A stretch of 24,052 nt of DNA, from the NCBI GenBank assembly GCA_021204285.1, contig JAJPZP010000127.1, forward strand, positions 1 to 24,052, given 5' to 3'. This DNA comes from Lachnospiraceae bacterium (GTDB lineage: Bacteria > Bacillota > Clostridia > Lachnospirales > Lachnospiraceae). This document shows, one piece after another, positions 7,632 through 17,021 of the stretch; position 1 is the stretch's first letter; the number at the start of each line of letters is the position of its first letter. Position numbers and translations under genes: made by a program. The notes under the pieces were generated by a model. The model was not told where the DNA came from. It did no database searches and saw only the letters and a list, made by a program, of their open reading frames with translations.

Positions 7632-10600
7632 TTATCTTATTCTTTTTCTCCGTCTGTTCTGGAAAAAGGCTGCCAGACACAGAACAATACCAAGGAGACT
7701 AAGCGCGGCCAGAGCAATCCACAGTGTTACATTGCTCTCATCCCCTGTTTTCGGCGTCTCTCCAGGCACGACCGTCGGAGTCTCTTCTTCCTCTTCCGGC
7801 GTATGGCTGTTTACCACCACAAAGCTGTCATCGCCTTCGGTGATGGTAGCCGTGTAGCCGCTGATCGCATCCTCTGACAGAATGTAGACAATCTCCGTTC
7901 CGTTTGCATAGACCGGAAGCCCGCTAAAGGTATAGCTCTGGTCAGCCGCATCTTTTAAGATTGTCCCGAAATATACGGAGCCATCGGAACCGGTCAGGGT
8001 CAGTTTCACGTCTGCACGAAGCCCGTCCTTATCATCCTCGTCCTCCCAGACTTTAATCACTGTGATGTCCTTCGTCTCTGGCGTATGGCTGTTTGTGATG
8101 GTGAAAAGATAGCCGCTTTCTGACTTTTCGACCACCGATTCATAGCCATCTACTGCCTCTTCTTCAACGGTATAAACGATCTGCTCCCCTTCATTCCAGT
8201 AAACCGGAAGTCCGGTGAATACACAGACATAGCCATTCTCCGCTGTCAGCTCCGCTTCATAAGTGTTTCCATCCGTACCGGTCATGGTCACTTTGATGCT
8301 ATCCGGACGGATTCCGTCCTGATCATCCGCATCATCCCATACCTTAGAGATCACCACATCGGTCACAGCCGGGATATGGTTGTTCGTCACGGTAAAACTG
8401 TAGCCGTCCTCGCTGGCAAGCACTTCATCCGAGTAGCCGTCCACTGCCGTCTCCTGCAGGGAGTAGGTGATCGTCTGACCCTCGTTAAAGTACACAGGAA
8501 GATCGGTAAAGGTGTATGCCCAGCCGCTTTCCACAGTAAGTTCGGCGGTATACTGGCTTCCATCCGAACCAGTCAGGACAACTTCGATACTCGAAGGCCT
8601 TACGCCGTCCTGATTCTCCTCATCGTCCCATGTCTTCTCAACATAAATGTCCGTCACCGCGATCTCATGCGTGTTTGTCAGGGTAAAGGTATAACCATCC
8701 TCTCCAGCCTCCAAAGCGGTTTCATAATTCTCTACCACATCCTCAGAAATGCTGTACACGATCTGTTCTCCATGATTGAAATACACAGGAAGATCGGCAA
8801 AGATATATTTCCAGTTATTTTCCACAGACAGGTCAGCTTCATAAGTATTCCCGTCCGTGCCGGTAAGCACCACATGGATACTTTCCGGTCTCACACCGTC
8901 ACGGTTTCCATCATCTTCCCAGACCTTCTCTACGGTAACAGCCGTTGTCTCCGGCTCGTGGGTGTTGGTCAGAATAAAACCTGTGCCATCCTCATTTAAG
9001 GAGATTTCGGTCTCATAGCCGTCTACTGTTACTTCCGTCAGCGTATATTCCACAGCCTCGCCCTTATTCCAGTAAACATAAACATCTTCGAAAAGATATG
9101 TCCAGTCATTCTCAGTATTAAGCTCTGCCGTATACGCTGTCCCGTTGCTTCCGTTCAAAGTCACGGTAATGCTTTCCGGGCGGATGCCGTCCTGATCGTC
9201 GTTATCGTCCCAGACCTTTGAGACCGGGATAGATACCGTTTCCGGTTCATGCGTGTTGGTAATGGTGAACAGATATCCGGACTCATCCACCGTATAAGCG
9301 GTTTCATATCCTTCTACAGCAATCTCTTTCACCGTATAGGTAATCAGGGTTCCGTGGTCATAGTAGACAGGAAGTCCACTGAACAGATAAGAATATCCAT
9401 TCTCCGCAGTCAGCTCCGCTTCATAGGTGCTGCCATCCGAGCCTCTCAGCGTCACCGCGATACTCTCCGGACGGATACCGTCCTGATTCTCTGCATCATC
9501 CCACACTTTGCTCACGACCACATCGGTCACAGCCGGGATATGGTTGTTGGTCACGGTAAAACTGTAACCATCTTCGCCGGCAACAACCTCATCGGTATAG
9601 CCGTCCACTTCCTTCTCCTGCAGGGAGTAAGTAATCAGCGCCCCTTCATTCCAATAAACCGGAAGGTCACTGAAAGTATATTTCCAGTCGCTCTCTGCAG
9701 TCAGCACTACTTCGCGCACCGTGCCGTCCGAACCGGTCAGCACAACTATGATCTCCTCTGCACGGACACCGTCCTGGTCGTCATTGTCGTCCCAGATTTT
9801 CTCCACCGGAATATCCACGGTCTCGATCTCATGGGTGTTGGTAATGACAAATTCATGCTCTTCATTGGCATCTGCCACCGCGCGCACATAGCCGCTTACC
9901 GGGCTTTCAACCACAGAGTAGGTGATCTTCTGTCCCTCATTCCAGTAAACCGGAAGATCGGTAAAGGTATACAGCCAGTTGTCATCAGCAGCAATCTTTG
10001 CTACACGCTCCGAACCGTCTGAACCGATCAGTTTCACTTCAATGCTCTCCGGTCTTACGCCATCGCGGTTTTCATCATCATCCCAACCCTTCACAACCGT
10101 GTACTCTGTTGTTTCCGGCGTGTGGGTGTTGGTAATAACGATACTGTAGCCGCTCTCCCAGCTTCCATCCATTACAGAGTAGGAAACTGTATAACCATCT
10201 ACTGCATCCTCTGTCACGGAATAGGAAACCAATTTCCCGGACGCATACACCGGAAGCGCCGCAAAACGGTATGTCCAGCTCTCCGAACCGGAACGGATCG
10301 TTGCGCTTCTCGTGACTACTGTGACAGTTTCCCCGGCATCATTGGTGATGGTGCCAACGAGATTTAAGGTCACATCACTGCGAAGTCCGTCCTGGTCGTC
10401 ATTGTCTTTCCATGCCTTCGTCACCGTTACAGTTGTGGTATCCGGCTCATTTTCGACCGTCAGGCTTCCATCCAGGGTCTCGCCATCTACGGTTACGTAG
10501 CTTATCCAGCTGCCATCTGTTGATCTGCTCTTTACTTCCACCGTCCAGGTTTCATCAGTCTTTAAATATCCGTCCGATGCCTTGTACTCAGAAAGTACAT

Positions 10601-13600
10601 AAGTACCAAGCGGCAGGCCACTTAAAGATACCGTGCCATCTTCGCCGGTTGTCAGATAACAGCTCTCATTTACCTTGTTTCTGACTCCAGTGTAACTGCC
10701 GTCTTCAAAGGTCAGGTATTTGCCGTCTGCGTCTTGCATCACAAAAACTGCATCCGAAAGCGTCACATCTGTGTCCGCTTCTACTTTCCGGATCGTCAGG
10801 CCAGAGGTAAAGGTCAAAAGGCCGATGTCATTGTGGCTGCTCTCATAGAGATATGCATCCATTTCTGACAATTCCGGCAGCGTGATACCTGCGATATACG
10901 CATTTTCAAGCCCGGAGCCGTCCTCAGATACGGTCGCCGCAGCATCAGAATCCACTGTATCATCGCTTCCCGCATCCTGTACGATCAGTCCATAGCCGTC
11001 CAGTCCAGTAAACACCACATAATAAGTGCCTGCCTCCAGATTGTTAAAGTTGTAGGAGCCGTCTTTCCCCGTCTTGACCGAATCCACGCTCTCCCCATAC
11101 ACATCGTAAGCGGTATAAAGCTTCACGCCGTTTACCGTCGCCGCCGCTTTTGCAGAAGAAGCATACCCGGAAGCCGTCGTGCGATAAAGGTTTGCTGTCA
11201 CTCCGGACAGGAGCGTTTCCTCATCATCCCTTACACCGTCACCGTCTGCGTCCAGCCATGCAAGACCGGAAATATCCCGCTCCGCTACATGGGTAGATAC
11301 CAGAACACTGGTAACAGAAGAGGATTGGTCGTCCCCGTATTCATAGAACATGTTGCAGTAAACATCGCCAGGATTGTTGCCTTCCGTAGAAACGGTAACG
11401 TCAAAAGAGATGTTTTCTTTGGAGGACAGAGTGCCAAGGTCAAAATAAAAGGCGGTCATGTCCTCATAACCGGACACATCCAGTGTCACAGTATGGTTGG
11501 TATCATCTACCGTCGCTTTCTTCATCAGGTCCATCCAGGAGCTGATATTTGCCGCCCCGGTCACAAGGTCTGATGCAGAAGCACTTACTCTGCCATCCGT
11601 CACATAAAACGCCATGCCGTCAATATCCTTCTCAAAAGAGGACACTGCACTCGAAAAATCAATCGTGATGGACTTCACACTGTAACTTCCCGAAAAATCC
11701 GAACCCATACTGTCACCGCTCACAGGCAGAATGTCTGCCAGTCTGGTTCCTTTCTGGTCTGCTTCGGATTCATTTGCGAACAGGAATGTCCAGGTAAACT
11801 CCCCGTCCTGTTCAATCAGGTGTGCGTCCACCTGTTTGGAAATACTGATAGCCACCAGCTTTACAATCACAAGAGACGTAGAACTGTAATTGCCGAACGC
11901 CGCCTGCTTCACACGATTGTCCCCGGTACTAGCAATCGCCGCAGAGACTGTGATGGACTGGTTATTCGTCACATCATTCATCGTCCCGGCATGTCCAATC
12001 GTACAGGAAAACGTGATCGCATCCAGCGCCGCGCCGACCGTCACGTCCGCCAGCGTGTAGGTAAGAGTCGTCGTGCCATCTTCCGCCGTTTCAATCTCCG
12101 GTGTGATATAGTCATCACCCCACATGGAACTACCCGCATCATAAGTCAGGTCGCTCGGCAGCGTCACAGTCACAGTCGCTGTCGTTGTTCCTGCAATTGC
12201 TTCACTTCCCGTAGAAGAATTGCCGTCTACCTCGATATAAGGCTGAACGGAATAGGACACCGTGCGTTCGCCCGCATCCATATCATAGACTGCCTTTGCC
12301 TGCCCGTTAGAACTGGTATCAGCAATGCTGATATCCACCGTAGCAGTTTCCCCACAGATTAACAGGCTCGTGCCACCATAAAAGCCGGTAACGTGTGTTC
12401 CGGAAATGATATTTCCTTCACTGTCGTATTCCGTCTTGACATAGTAGGCGTCCGTCGAAGACTTCTTGCCCATCGCTGCATATGCGGAACTGCTGCAGTA
12501 AGCTTTGTATAGGTCATAAGCTTCGATCTGATCGATATCCATTGTATACTCAGAGGAACCACTTACCGCTGACATCGGGTCAACATCACTATAAGATGCC
12601 CAGCCCTCCGAGACTGCTGCATAAGTTTCCCCGACTGTCGCCGTGTCCTTTACTATCAGGTCAATCATATACTGTGGGAAAGGTGTACCATTCGCGGTAT
12701 ACGAGCAGTCTACTACCCAGAGAACACCGACGCAGACATAACCATCTGCTTCCAGTGCATTCAGGTCCCGATAATAATGCAGGCTTGCATCATTCATCAG
12801 GGTATCGCTCATTTCCTGCTCGCTTGACCAGTTGGAAGAACGTCCGACAAAATAGCCGATATACGAGTTGATGGTAACAGAACCCGTCGCCAACCCTGCT
12901 GTTGAATAATAGTTGCTCGATCTGTCTACCTCAAAGGCATCCGCATCCCACTTAATCAGACCGATCACTGTCTCAATGCTCTCATCCGAAGATGTCGTAA
13001 GCTTCTGCCAAAGCCTTACCGAACTGCCCACATAGCTATAGGCATCACCGGAAGAATAGGAGCTTCCCAGCTGATAGGTTGCGTCCGGCTGCTGTGAATG
13101 GGACGATGCGCTTGTTGTGGTAAAGTTGACGCCCACGTTGATCGACCCCGGCGGCAGAAGCACATAAGTCGCCGCAAAGGAAGCTGTGGTGTCATACTCA
13201 TCACTTTCAACAGCAAAATTGTCTGCTGTCACTTTGAAATACACGTTCGTGATCTCATCCACATCCCCATATGGGAACTGAAGGACTACCTGAATCACCC
13301 CGGCAGAAATGCAAGCCTGGTTTGCCTTGTAGGTTGTTCCGTCCTCTGTCCGCTTATACCACGTGTTATTCGCGGTCGGGAAAATATAGTCTTCCGTGTC
13401 CACCGTGTAATTCTTGATTGTCACATGATAGACCAGTGGATTTTCCCCATCTTGCGTGATTGTCCAGTCGCCGCCGTCATAGCAGGAGTCATAAATGCTT
13501 GAGAGCGAACAGCAGCCAAGTACATTGTACGGTGCCGCAGAATAGGCATAACCACCCTGCTTTAAAAACGTCCTGCCCCATTCGCCGGTCGATGAGCTTC

Positions 13601-15236
13601 GCTCATTCTCATCATAATCCCACATCACAGGCGTATAACCGGACTGGTTGCTCAAAAGCGCACCTACAGAATTCATGGAATACTCATTTAAGGTAATGTC
13701 AAAGGTAATCTCCCCTGTCGGGAACTCAAGACCTTTCAAGCCCTTTTCCACAGAATCGTTCTGCATCATCACGGTTACACCGTAAGATTCCATTCTGCCG
13801 CGGATCGTAGAAGCGCCGCTTACCGTATCCTGCGCCGCATCCTCGCCGCCTGTGGAAAGGTCATACTCTCCGTAAATATCCATCTCGCTGGACTGGCTGA
13901 TCTTAACAGCAAATTTTGCCGCCGCAGACACAGTGACCACCTCCGGTGATACAGATACTTTCTGCTCATCTGCGTTGCCCGCCATCCAAAGTGTAAACTC
14001 AGGCTGAATCATTGTCCCGTTTGACGCCGCACCGACATACAGTCCCACAGAAAGTGTCCCCGCGCCCGGAATCGTCATAAACTCCGCGTTGGTCAGTTCC
14101 CTGCATCCCGTCAGCACCTGTTTCACTACCGTGGAAGCGTCCTCATAGCTTGTACCGGTCGTGCCGTCCTCAAAATAATAGGTCAGCACCGGGTCTACCA
14201 TCCAGTTCATCGCGTCCATATTGAAGATCGCCACATCCGGCGAACAGGGAAGCGTAAACTCTACATACAGCACACCCGAATCAACGGATACATTCGCATC
14301 AGTCAAGGCAGTCGTATAAGAGATAGTGTACGACACATAATCAAAAGAACGCACAATGCGGTTATCCTCATTACTGTCATCCCCAGCTTCATCATCGTCA
14401 TCGAACGGCGCGGTGCCATCCACAATGTCGATCACGGAAAGCCCGTCCACATAACTTGTGTTGTCGGTATCTTCCGCCAAAGACATCAAAGAAATCGCCT
14501 CTTCGGTTCCTTCCTCTGTTTCCGTCTCTGTCTCAGCATTCATCTCCGTATCGGATTCCGCTTCAGAGGAAATCCCGGTTTCTGTTTCGGCCGCAGCTGC
14601 TTCATCAATCTCCGCAGTCATTTCTGCTTCAGAGGAAGCCTGTTCAGATTCAGCAGCCTCTTCCGCCGAAGACTCTACCGTCACTTCGCCAACCGTGACA
14701 ACCTCGCTCTCTGTTTCAGAAACCTCCGCCGCCGGGTCAGGGTCAGCATCCGCATCACCGCCGGAATCGTCCTCACCGGACTCTCCAACCTCAGAAACAG
14801 CCACAGCAGTTCCCGTTTCCGGTTCTTTTACAATAATCGTTCTGCTTATCTGGTAGGAAGGATTTCCGCTGTAAGGTTCCACATAGTATACTGCCTTATA
14901 GGTATCGGCATGGCCAGACGAATATGTCTGTCCGCTGTCGCTCTTCGCTTCGTGAAGTGTGACCTTCACCTTTCCGGAATCATATTCGATGCCTTCAAAA
15001 TCATTTTCGACATCAAAATCACTTCCATACTCCACCATGATGTCGATTGCTGTCACAATCTCATCTGCCGCAAGCTGATCCTTCACTTCATCCAGTTCCG
15101 GATACTCCGCCTCATATGCGGCAGGCTCTGCTGTTTCTGCTGCATATGCCATCAAAGGCGATGCCACAGCAGACAGAACGCTCACCACCGAAAGGATTCC
15201 GGAGAGCGCGCGTCTGAAACAAATTCTCTTCTTCAT
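7632..15236 (-). CDS. Giant sortase-anchored multidomain adhesin with nine Cna-B repeats
   Basis: A 2534-aa secreted, cell-wall-anchored protein. Residues 1-32 are a signal peptide (basic start, hydrophobic core, likely cleavage after AYA). Residues about 136-255 are a Glu/Ser/Ala/Thr-rich acidic linker. About 260-1315 form a large beta-rich ectodomain I cannot assign, the likely ligand-binding part. About 1320-1420 resemble an SdrD-B domain (ISGLAWLDADGDGVRDDEE). About 1478-1585 resemble a SpaA/Cna-B pilin domain. About 1600-2485 are nine Cna-B repeats. A TPKTG sorting motif at 2494-2498 is followed by a hydrophobic helix and RRRKRIR. GAGGT lies 5 nt before the ATG, and a terminator follows the stop. 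No frameshift is present in 7.6 kb, so it is under selection. In an ICE it may promote cell contact for mating or host colonisation (inference). Confidence 0.93.
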   Translation of the reverse strand: MKKRICFRRALSGILSVVSVLSAVASPLMAYAAETAEPAAYEAEYPELDEVKDQLAADEIVTAIDIMVEYGSDFDVENDFEGIEYDSGKVKVTLHEAKSDSGQTYSSGHADTYKAVYYVEPYSGNPSYQISRTIIVKEPETGTAVAVSEVGESGEDDSGGDADADPDPAAEVSETESEVVTVGEVTVESSAEEAAESEQASSEAEMTAEIDEAAAAETETGISSEAESDTEMNAETETETEEGTEEAISLMSLAEDTDNTSYVDGLSVIDIVDGTAPFDDDDEAGDDSNEDNRIVRSFDYVSYTISYTTALTDANVSVDSGVLYVEFTLPCSPDVAIFNMDAMNWMVDPVLTYYFEDGTTGTSYEDASTVVKQVLTGCRELTNAEFMTIPGAGTLSVGLYVGAASNGTMIQPEFTLWMAGNADEQKVSVSPEVVTVSAAAKFAVKISQSSEMDIYGEYDLSTGGEDAAQDTVSGASTIRGRMESYGVTVMMQNDSVEKGLKGLEFPTGEITFDITLNEYSMNSVGALLSNQSGYTPVMWDYDENERSSSTGEWGRTFLKQGGYAYSAAPYNVLGCCSLSSIYDSCYDGGDWTITQDGENPLVYHVTIKNYTVDTEDYIFPTANNTWYKRTEDGTTYKANQACISAGVIQVVLQFPYGDVDEITNVYFKVTADNFAVESDEYDTTASFAATYVLLPPGSINVGVNFTTTSASSHSQQPDATYQLGSSYSSGDAYSYVGSSVRLWQKLTTSSDESIETVIGLIKWDADAFEVDRSSNYYSTAGLATGSVTINSYIGYFVGRSSNWSSEQEMSDTLMNDASLHYYRDLNALEADGYVCVGVLWVVDCSYTANGTPFPQYMIDLIVKDTATVGETYAAVSEGWASYSDVDPMSAVSGSSEYTMDIDQIEAYDLYKAYCSSSAYAAMGKKSSTDAYYVKTEYDSEGNIISGTHVTGFYGGTSLLICGETATVDISIADTSSNGQAKAVYDMDAGERTVSYSVQPYIEVDGNSSTGSEAIAGTTTATVTVTLPSDLTYDAGSSMWGDDYITPEIETAEDGTTTLTYTLADVTVGAALDAITFSCTIGHAGTMNDVTNNQSITVSAAIASTGDNRVKQAAFGNYSSTSLVIVKLVAISISKQVDAHLIEQDGEFTWTFLFANESEADQKGTRLADILPVSGDSMGSDFSGSYSVKSITIDFSSAVSSFEKDIDGMAFYVTDGRVSASASDLVTGAANISSWMDLMKKATVDDTNHTVTLDVSGYEDMTAFYFDLGTLSSKENISFDVTVSTEGNNPGDVYCNMFYEYGDDQSSSVTSVLVSTHVAERDISGLAWLDADGDGVRDDEETLLSGVTANLYRTTASGYASSAKAAATVNGVKLYTAYDVYGESVDSVKTGKDGSYNFNNLEAGTYYVVFTGLDGYGLIVQDAGSDDTVDSDAAATVSEDGSGLENAYIAGITLPELSEMDAYLYESSHNDIGLLTFTSGLTIRKVEADTDVTLSDAVFVMQDADGKYLTFEDGSYTGVRNKVNESCYLTTGEDGTVSLSGLPLGTYVLSEYKASDGYLKTDETWTVEVKSRSTDGSWISYVTVDGETLDGSLTVENEPDTTTVTVTKAWKDNDDQDGLRSDVTLNLVGTITNDAGETVTVVTRSATIRSGSESWTYRFAALPVYASGKLVSYSVTEDAVDGYTVSYSVMDGSWESGYSIVITNTHTPETTEYTVVKGWDDDENRDGVRPESIEVKLIGSDGSERVAKIAADDNWLYTFTDLPVYWNEGQKITYSVVESPVSGYVRAVADANEEHEFVITNTHEIETVDIPVEKIWDDNDDQDGVRAEEIIVVLTGSDGTVREVVLTAESDWKYTFSDLPVYWNEGALITYSLQEKEVDGYTDEVVAGEDGYSFTVTNNHIPAVTDVVVSKVWDDAENQDGIRPESIAVTLRGSDGSTYEAELTAENGYSYLFSGLPVYYDHGTLITYTVKEIAVEGYETAYTVDESGYLFTITNTHEPETVSIPVSKVWDDNDDQDGIRPESITVTLNGSNGTAYTAELNTENDWTYLFEDVYVYWNKGEAVEYTLTEVTVDGYETEISLNEDGTGFILTNTHEPETTAVTVEKVWEDDGNRDGVRPESIHVVLTGTDGNTYEADLSVENNWKYIFADLPVYFNHGEQIVYSISEDVVENYETALEAGEDGYTFTLTNTHEIAVTDIYVEKTWDDEENQDGVRPSSIEVVLTGSDGSQYTAELTVESGWAYTFTDLPVYFNEGQTITYSLQETAVDGYSDEVLASEDGYSFTVTNNHIPAVTDVVISKVWDDADDQDGIRPDSIKVTMTGTDGNTYEAELTAENGYVCVFTGLPVYWNEGEQIVYTVEEEAVDGYESVVEKSESGYLFTITNSHTPETKDITVIKVWEDEDDKDGLRADVKLTLTGSDGSVYFGTILKDAADQSYTFSGLPVYANGTEIVYILSEDAISGYTATITEGDDSFVVVNSHTPEEEEETPTVVPGETPKTGDESNVTLWIALAALSLLGIVLCLAAFFQNRRRKRIR
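7780..10450 (-). repeat. Nine tandem Cna-B coding repeats, eight at an exact 291-bp period
   Basis: The Trp codon of the K-x-W motif opening each repeat lies (plus coordinates of the codon) at 10410, 10083, 9792, 9501, 9210, 8919, 8628, 8337 and 8046. Steps are 327 bp once and 291 bp (97 codons) seven times, with no indels. Each unit carries the Lys of KxW, a Glu in a YxxxE-type strand, and the Asn of TNTH/TNNH/NSH, the triad used for intramolecular isopeptide bonds in Cna-B domains. All nine have all three residues. Confidence 0.9.
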
Positions 15237-15762
15237 AAAGTACCTCGCTTTCTAAAATCAGTAGATTTGCTGCGTTACCCGCAGCGGGTCAAATAGATTG
15301 GTCTCGCCAAAAGACCGCTTAAGTCTGCATTGGAACCACATCCCTTCTATATAGATTTGTGCCATAGAAAGCTCATGCGTCATAATCAGGACTCCACTTA
15401 TCCGCGAATTCCTGCTAATATCCGCAAAGAGAAACAACAGCACATTCATAAGGCGGAACCAGTTCATTGCCCGGCTCCGCCTCATGGTATCTACTGTTGT
15501 TTCGTAGGTATTTTTATTTATTTTCTGCCTGTGTTCCCCTCAGACCCGTTCCTGTCCCGTTTCTTCCGCAACGTATTCACTGGCAAGACGCGCGATAATG
15601 CGCATTCAATACCAGGTATCCATCTGAGCAGGCTATTTTGTTTTCAAGGTACTCAGAAGCGGTCGTTTTTTACCCCTTCACTTACCTGTGAAAACAAACC
15701 CGTCAGGACAAGCTATCGAAAAAATAATTTTGAGAATTTATTGAATCGGCACTGCAGAATAT
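15237..15762 (-). promoter_or_regulatory. Long structured leader of the adhesin gene
   Basis: No convincing gene lies here. A two-tier stem-loop occupies 15431-15503: outer arms GAAACAACAG and CTGTTGTTTC pair over 10 bp, and inner arms GGCGGAACC and GGCTCCGCC over 9 bp with one wobble. On the minus strand it is followed by TCTCTTTG, so it could stop transcription from the upstream sigma-like gene or act as an attenuator. Nearer the adhesin start are two smaller hairpins, GGTCT/AGACC (15300-15316) and GCTGCG/CGCAGC (15269-15285). No known riboswitch class was recognised, and no consensus promoter was found. A 75-codon frame across this region is judged spurious. Confidence 0.5.
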
Positions 15763-16410
15763 TCAAGCCAGCAATCCCTGTGCATCTTCCCCGTACCGTT
15801 TCCGCATCTGGCGCGTAGCTTTCCCCATCATGTCACGAACCGCCTGACGGCTGACGCCCAGATCATCCGCGATCTGCACATAAGGTTTCTCATTCAGGAC
15901 ATTCTCTATCACCACATGACGCTGCTTCACAGTCAGAAAATCCAGACTCTGCAAAGCCATTTCCTCACACTCCCTTGCAAAGAGGATATCCTCCGCCGAA
16001 CCGACCAGGTCCAATATCTCCTGCCAGTCCTCTGCTTCCGCACTGTAAGAAATGGTATGGGCATAATATCTGCGGTCGGAGTTATTGCTTAGGTGATCTT
16101 CCCCTTCGAGTACAAGGCGGAGATACCAGGCCGCGCTTTCAAAGCTTTCATCCTCCACCATCTCCTGAGAACCGGCGCAGTTGCTTTCATATAAATAGCC
16201 GCCGCTTTCCGGGAACGGAAACACGGTCGCGCCTGCTTCGCTCCGGTACAGCACATATCCGTTTTCATATACGCTGACCGTTGAACCCGCTACGGTGCAG
16301 CTGATCAGAATTTCCTCCCCTGACTGCAGCAAACTCTTGCACCTCGGTGTTTCCCTGCCCTTCTTCGGCATCACTTCCATCTTCTTTCTCAGTTCTCTCA
16401 ATGTCAGCAT
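15763..16410 (-). CDS. Protein with a C-terminal sigma-70 region 4-like HTH
   Basis: A 215-aa protein. The first 120 residues are a beta-rich region of unknown type (ILISCTVAGSTVSVYENGYVLYRSEAG). Residues about 155-205 (LDFLTVKQRHVVIENVLNEKPYVQIADDLGVSRQAVRDMM) match sigma region 4 or an ECF-type HTH, with the usual DNA-recognition helix. AAAGGA is 9 nt before the ATG. It lies upstream of the adhesin gene in the same orientation, about 530 bp away, so it may control the adhesin or the transfer genes (inference). It lacks region 2 and so is not a full sigma factor. Confidence 0.7.
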   Translation of the reverse strand: MLTLRELRKKMEVMPKKGRETPRCKSLLQSGEEILISCTVAGSTVSVYENGYVLYRSEAGATVFPFPESGGYLYESNCAGSQEMVEDESFESAAWYLRLVLEGEDHLSNNSDRRYYAHTISYSAEAEDWQEILDLVGSAEDILFARECEEMALQSLDFLTVKQRHVVIENVLNEKPYVQIADDLGVSRQAVRDMMGKATRQMRKRYGEDAQGLLA

Positions 16411-16484
16411 TCCTGACCGTCCTTTCTGCCTTGCGGCACGGGTCAGTCAGTTGCGCCAGCGGATAATCCGCCAGAAACAAAGAA

Positions 16485-16551
16485 GGCAGCAGGAAAGGGC
16501 CGCAGACCAACCCGTTTTTTTAAACGGGAGCCTGTGACTCCTCCTGCTGCC
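16485..16551 (-). terminator. Nested hairpin, likely terminator after the DUF4406-like gene
   Basis: Outer arms GGCAGCAGGA (16485-16494) and TCCTGCTGCC (16542-16551) pair perfectly over 10 bp. Inside them CCCGTTT (16511-16517) pairs with AAACGGG (16522-16528). On the minus strand the outer stem is followed by TTCTTTGTTTC. It lies 50 bp after the DUF4406-like stop and before the sigma-like gene start. The T run is broken, so termination may be partial. Confidence 0.6.
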
Positions 16552-16601
16552 CTTGCAGCCGGTTCCTCTTATCTTACAGATACGGAAACCTCATTTTTCA
16601 T

Positions 16602-17021
16602 TTATCCGGGAATCACCCGCCATACGGACATGTCACTTGTCACAACTTCAAGCAGATTGCCCGGTTCTGTCAGTCCCAGATACCTTACCGGAATGTTTCT
16701 GCTCCGGGCTACGGAGACATCCTTCGCCATTTCTTCCGTCATGACATTTCCAATCAGCCACATCTCGTCCGCCTGCATCAGCCATTCCTGCGCCAGTGTT
16801 TTGTAATCCACCAGTTCCATATCATCAAGGGTGGAAATAAACCGGCTGAAATACAGCTGCGGCGCAAGCGGCATATAGCCAAGCTTGGCGAGCATCCGGC
16901 AGGCCATCCGCGCGGTTTTCACATCCGCTTCCCACTTGCGTTTCTTCTCCTCATCCATCTCTCTTTCCAGACGGTACGGGGAACATACATATACAGTTGT
17001 AATCATTCTCTTATTCTCCAT
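16602..17021 (-). CDS. DUF4406/DUF7768-like Rossmann protein (deoxyribosyltransferase-like fold)
   Basis: A 139-aa protein. It opens with a beta strand ending in CSPYR (about residues 14-18), the nucleotide-loop signature of DUF4406-type proteins. A helix with ARMACRMLAKLGYMPLAPQLYFSRF follows, then LMQADEMWLIG (about 92-102) and a helix with the MAKDVSVARSRNIPVRYL motif. This layout matches the nucleoside 2-deoxyribosyltransferase-like superfamily, whose members in phages and ICEs may act on nucleotides or bind them. A catalytic role is not proven. AAGGAGAGG precedes the ATG by 5 nt. It is transcribed away from the WYL gene, with a 390-bp gap between. Confidence 0.75.
   Translation of the reverse strand: MENKRMITTVYVCSPYRLEREMDEEKKRKWEADVKTARMACRMLAKLGYMPLAPQLYFSRFISTLDDMELVDYKTLAQEWLMQADEMWLIGNVMTEEMAKDVSVARSRNIPVRYLGLTEPGNLLEVVTSDMSVWRVIPG

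Noticed and set aside
8376..10022. Long plus-strand frames (207 and 257 codons) opposite the Cna-B repeats
   Set aside because: They repeat with the 291-bp period of the sense gene and exist only because of its codon use; no ribosome sites of note.
7780..10450. CRISPR-like regular repeats
   Set aside because: The period of 291 bp, the unbroken reading frame and the absence of short identical repeats with unique spacers show protein repeats, not a CRISPR array.
14456..14856. Ser-rich plus-strand frames opposite the acidic linker of the adhesin
   Set aside because: They are the complement of GAA/GCA/TCT-rich codons in the real gene and have low complexity.
15258..15485. A 75-codon minus-strand frame just upstream of the adhesin gene
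   Set aside because: It has no Shine-Dalgarno site, its start lies inside the two-tier stem-loop at 15431-15503, and its sequence resembles no protein I know. The region reads better as a structured leader.
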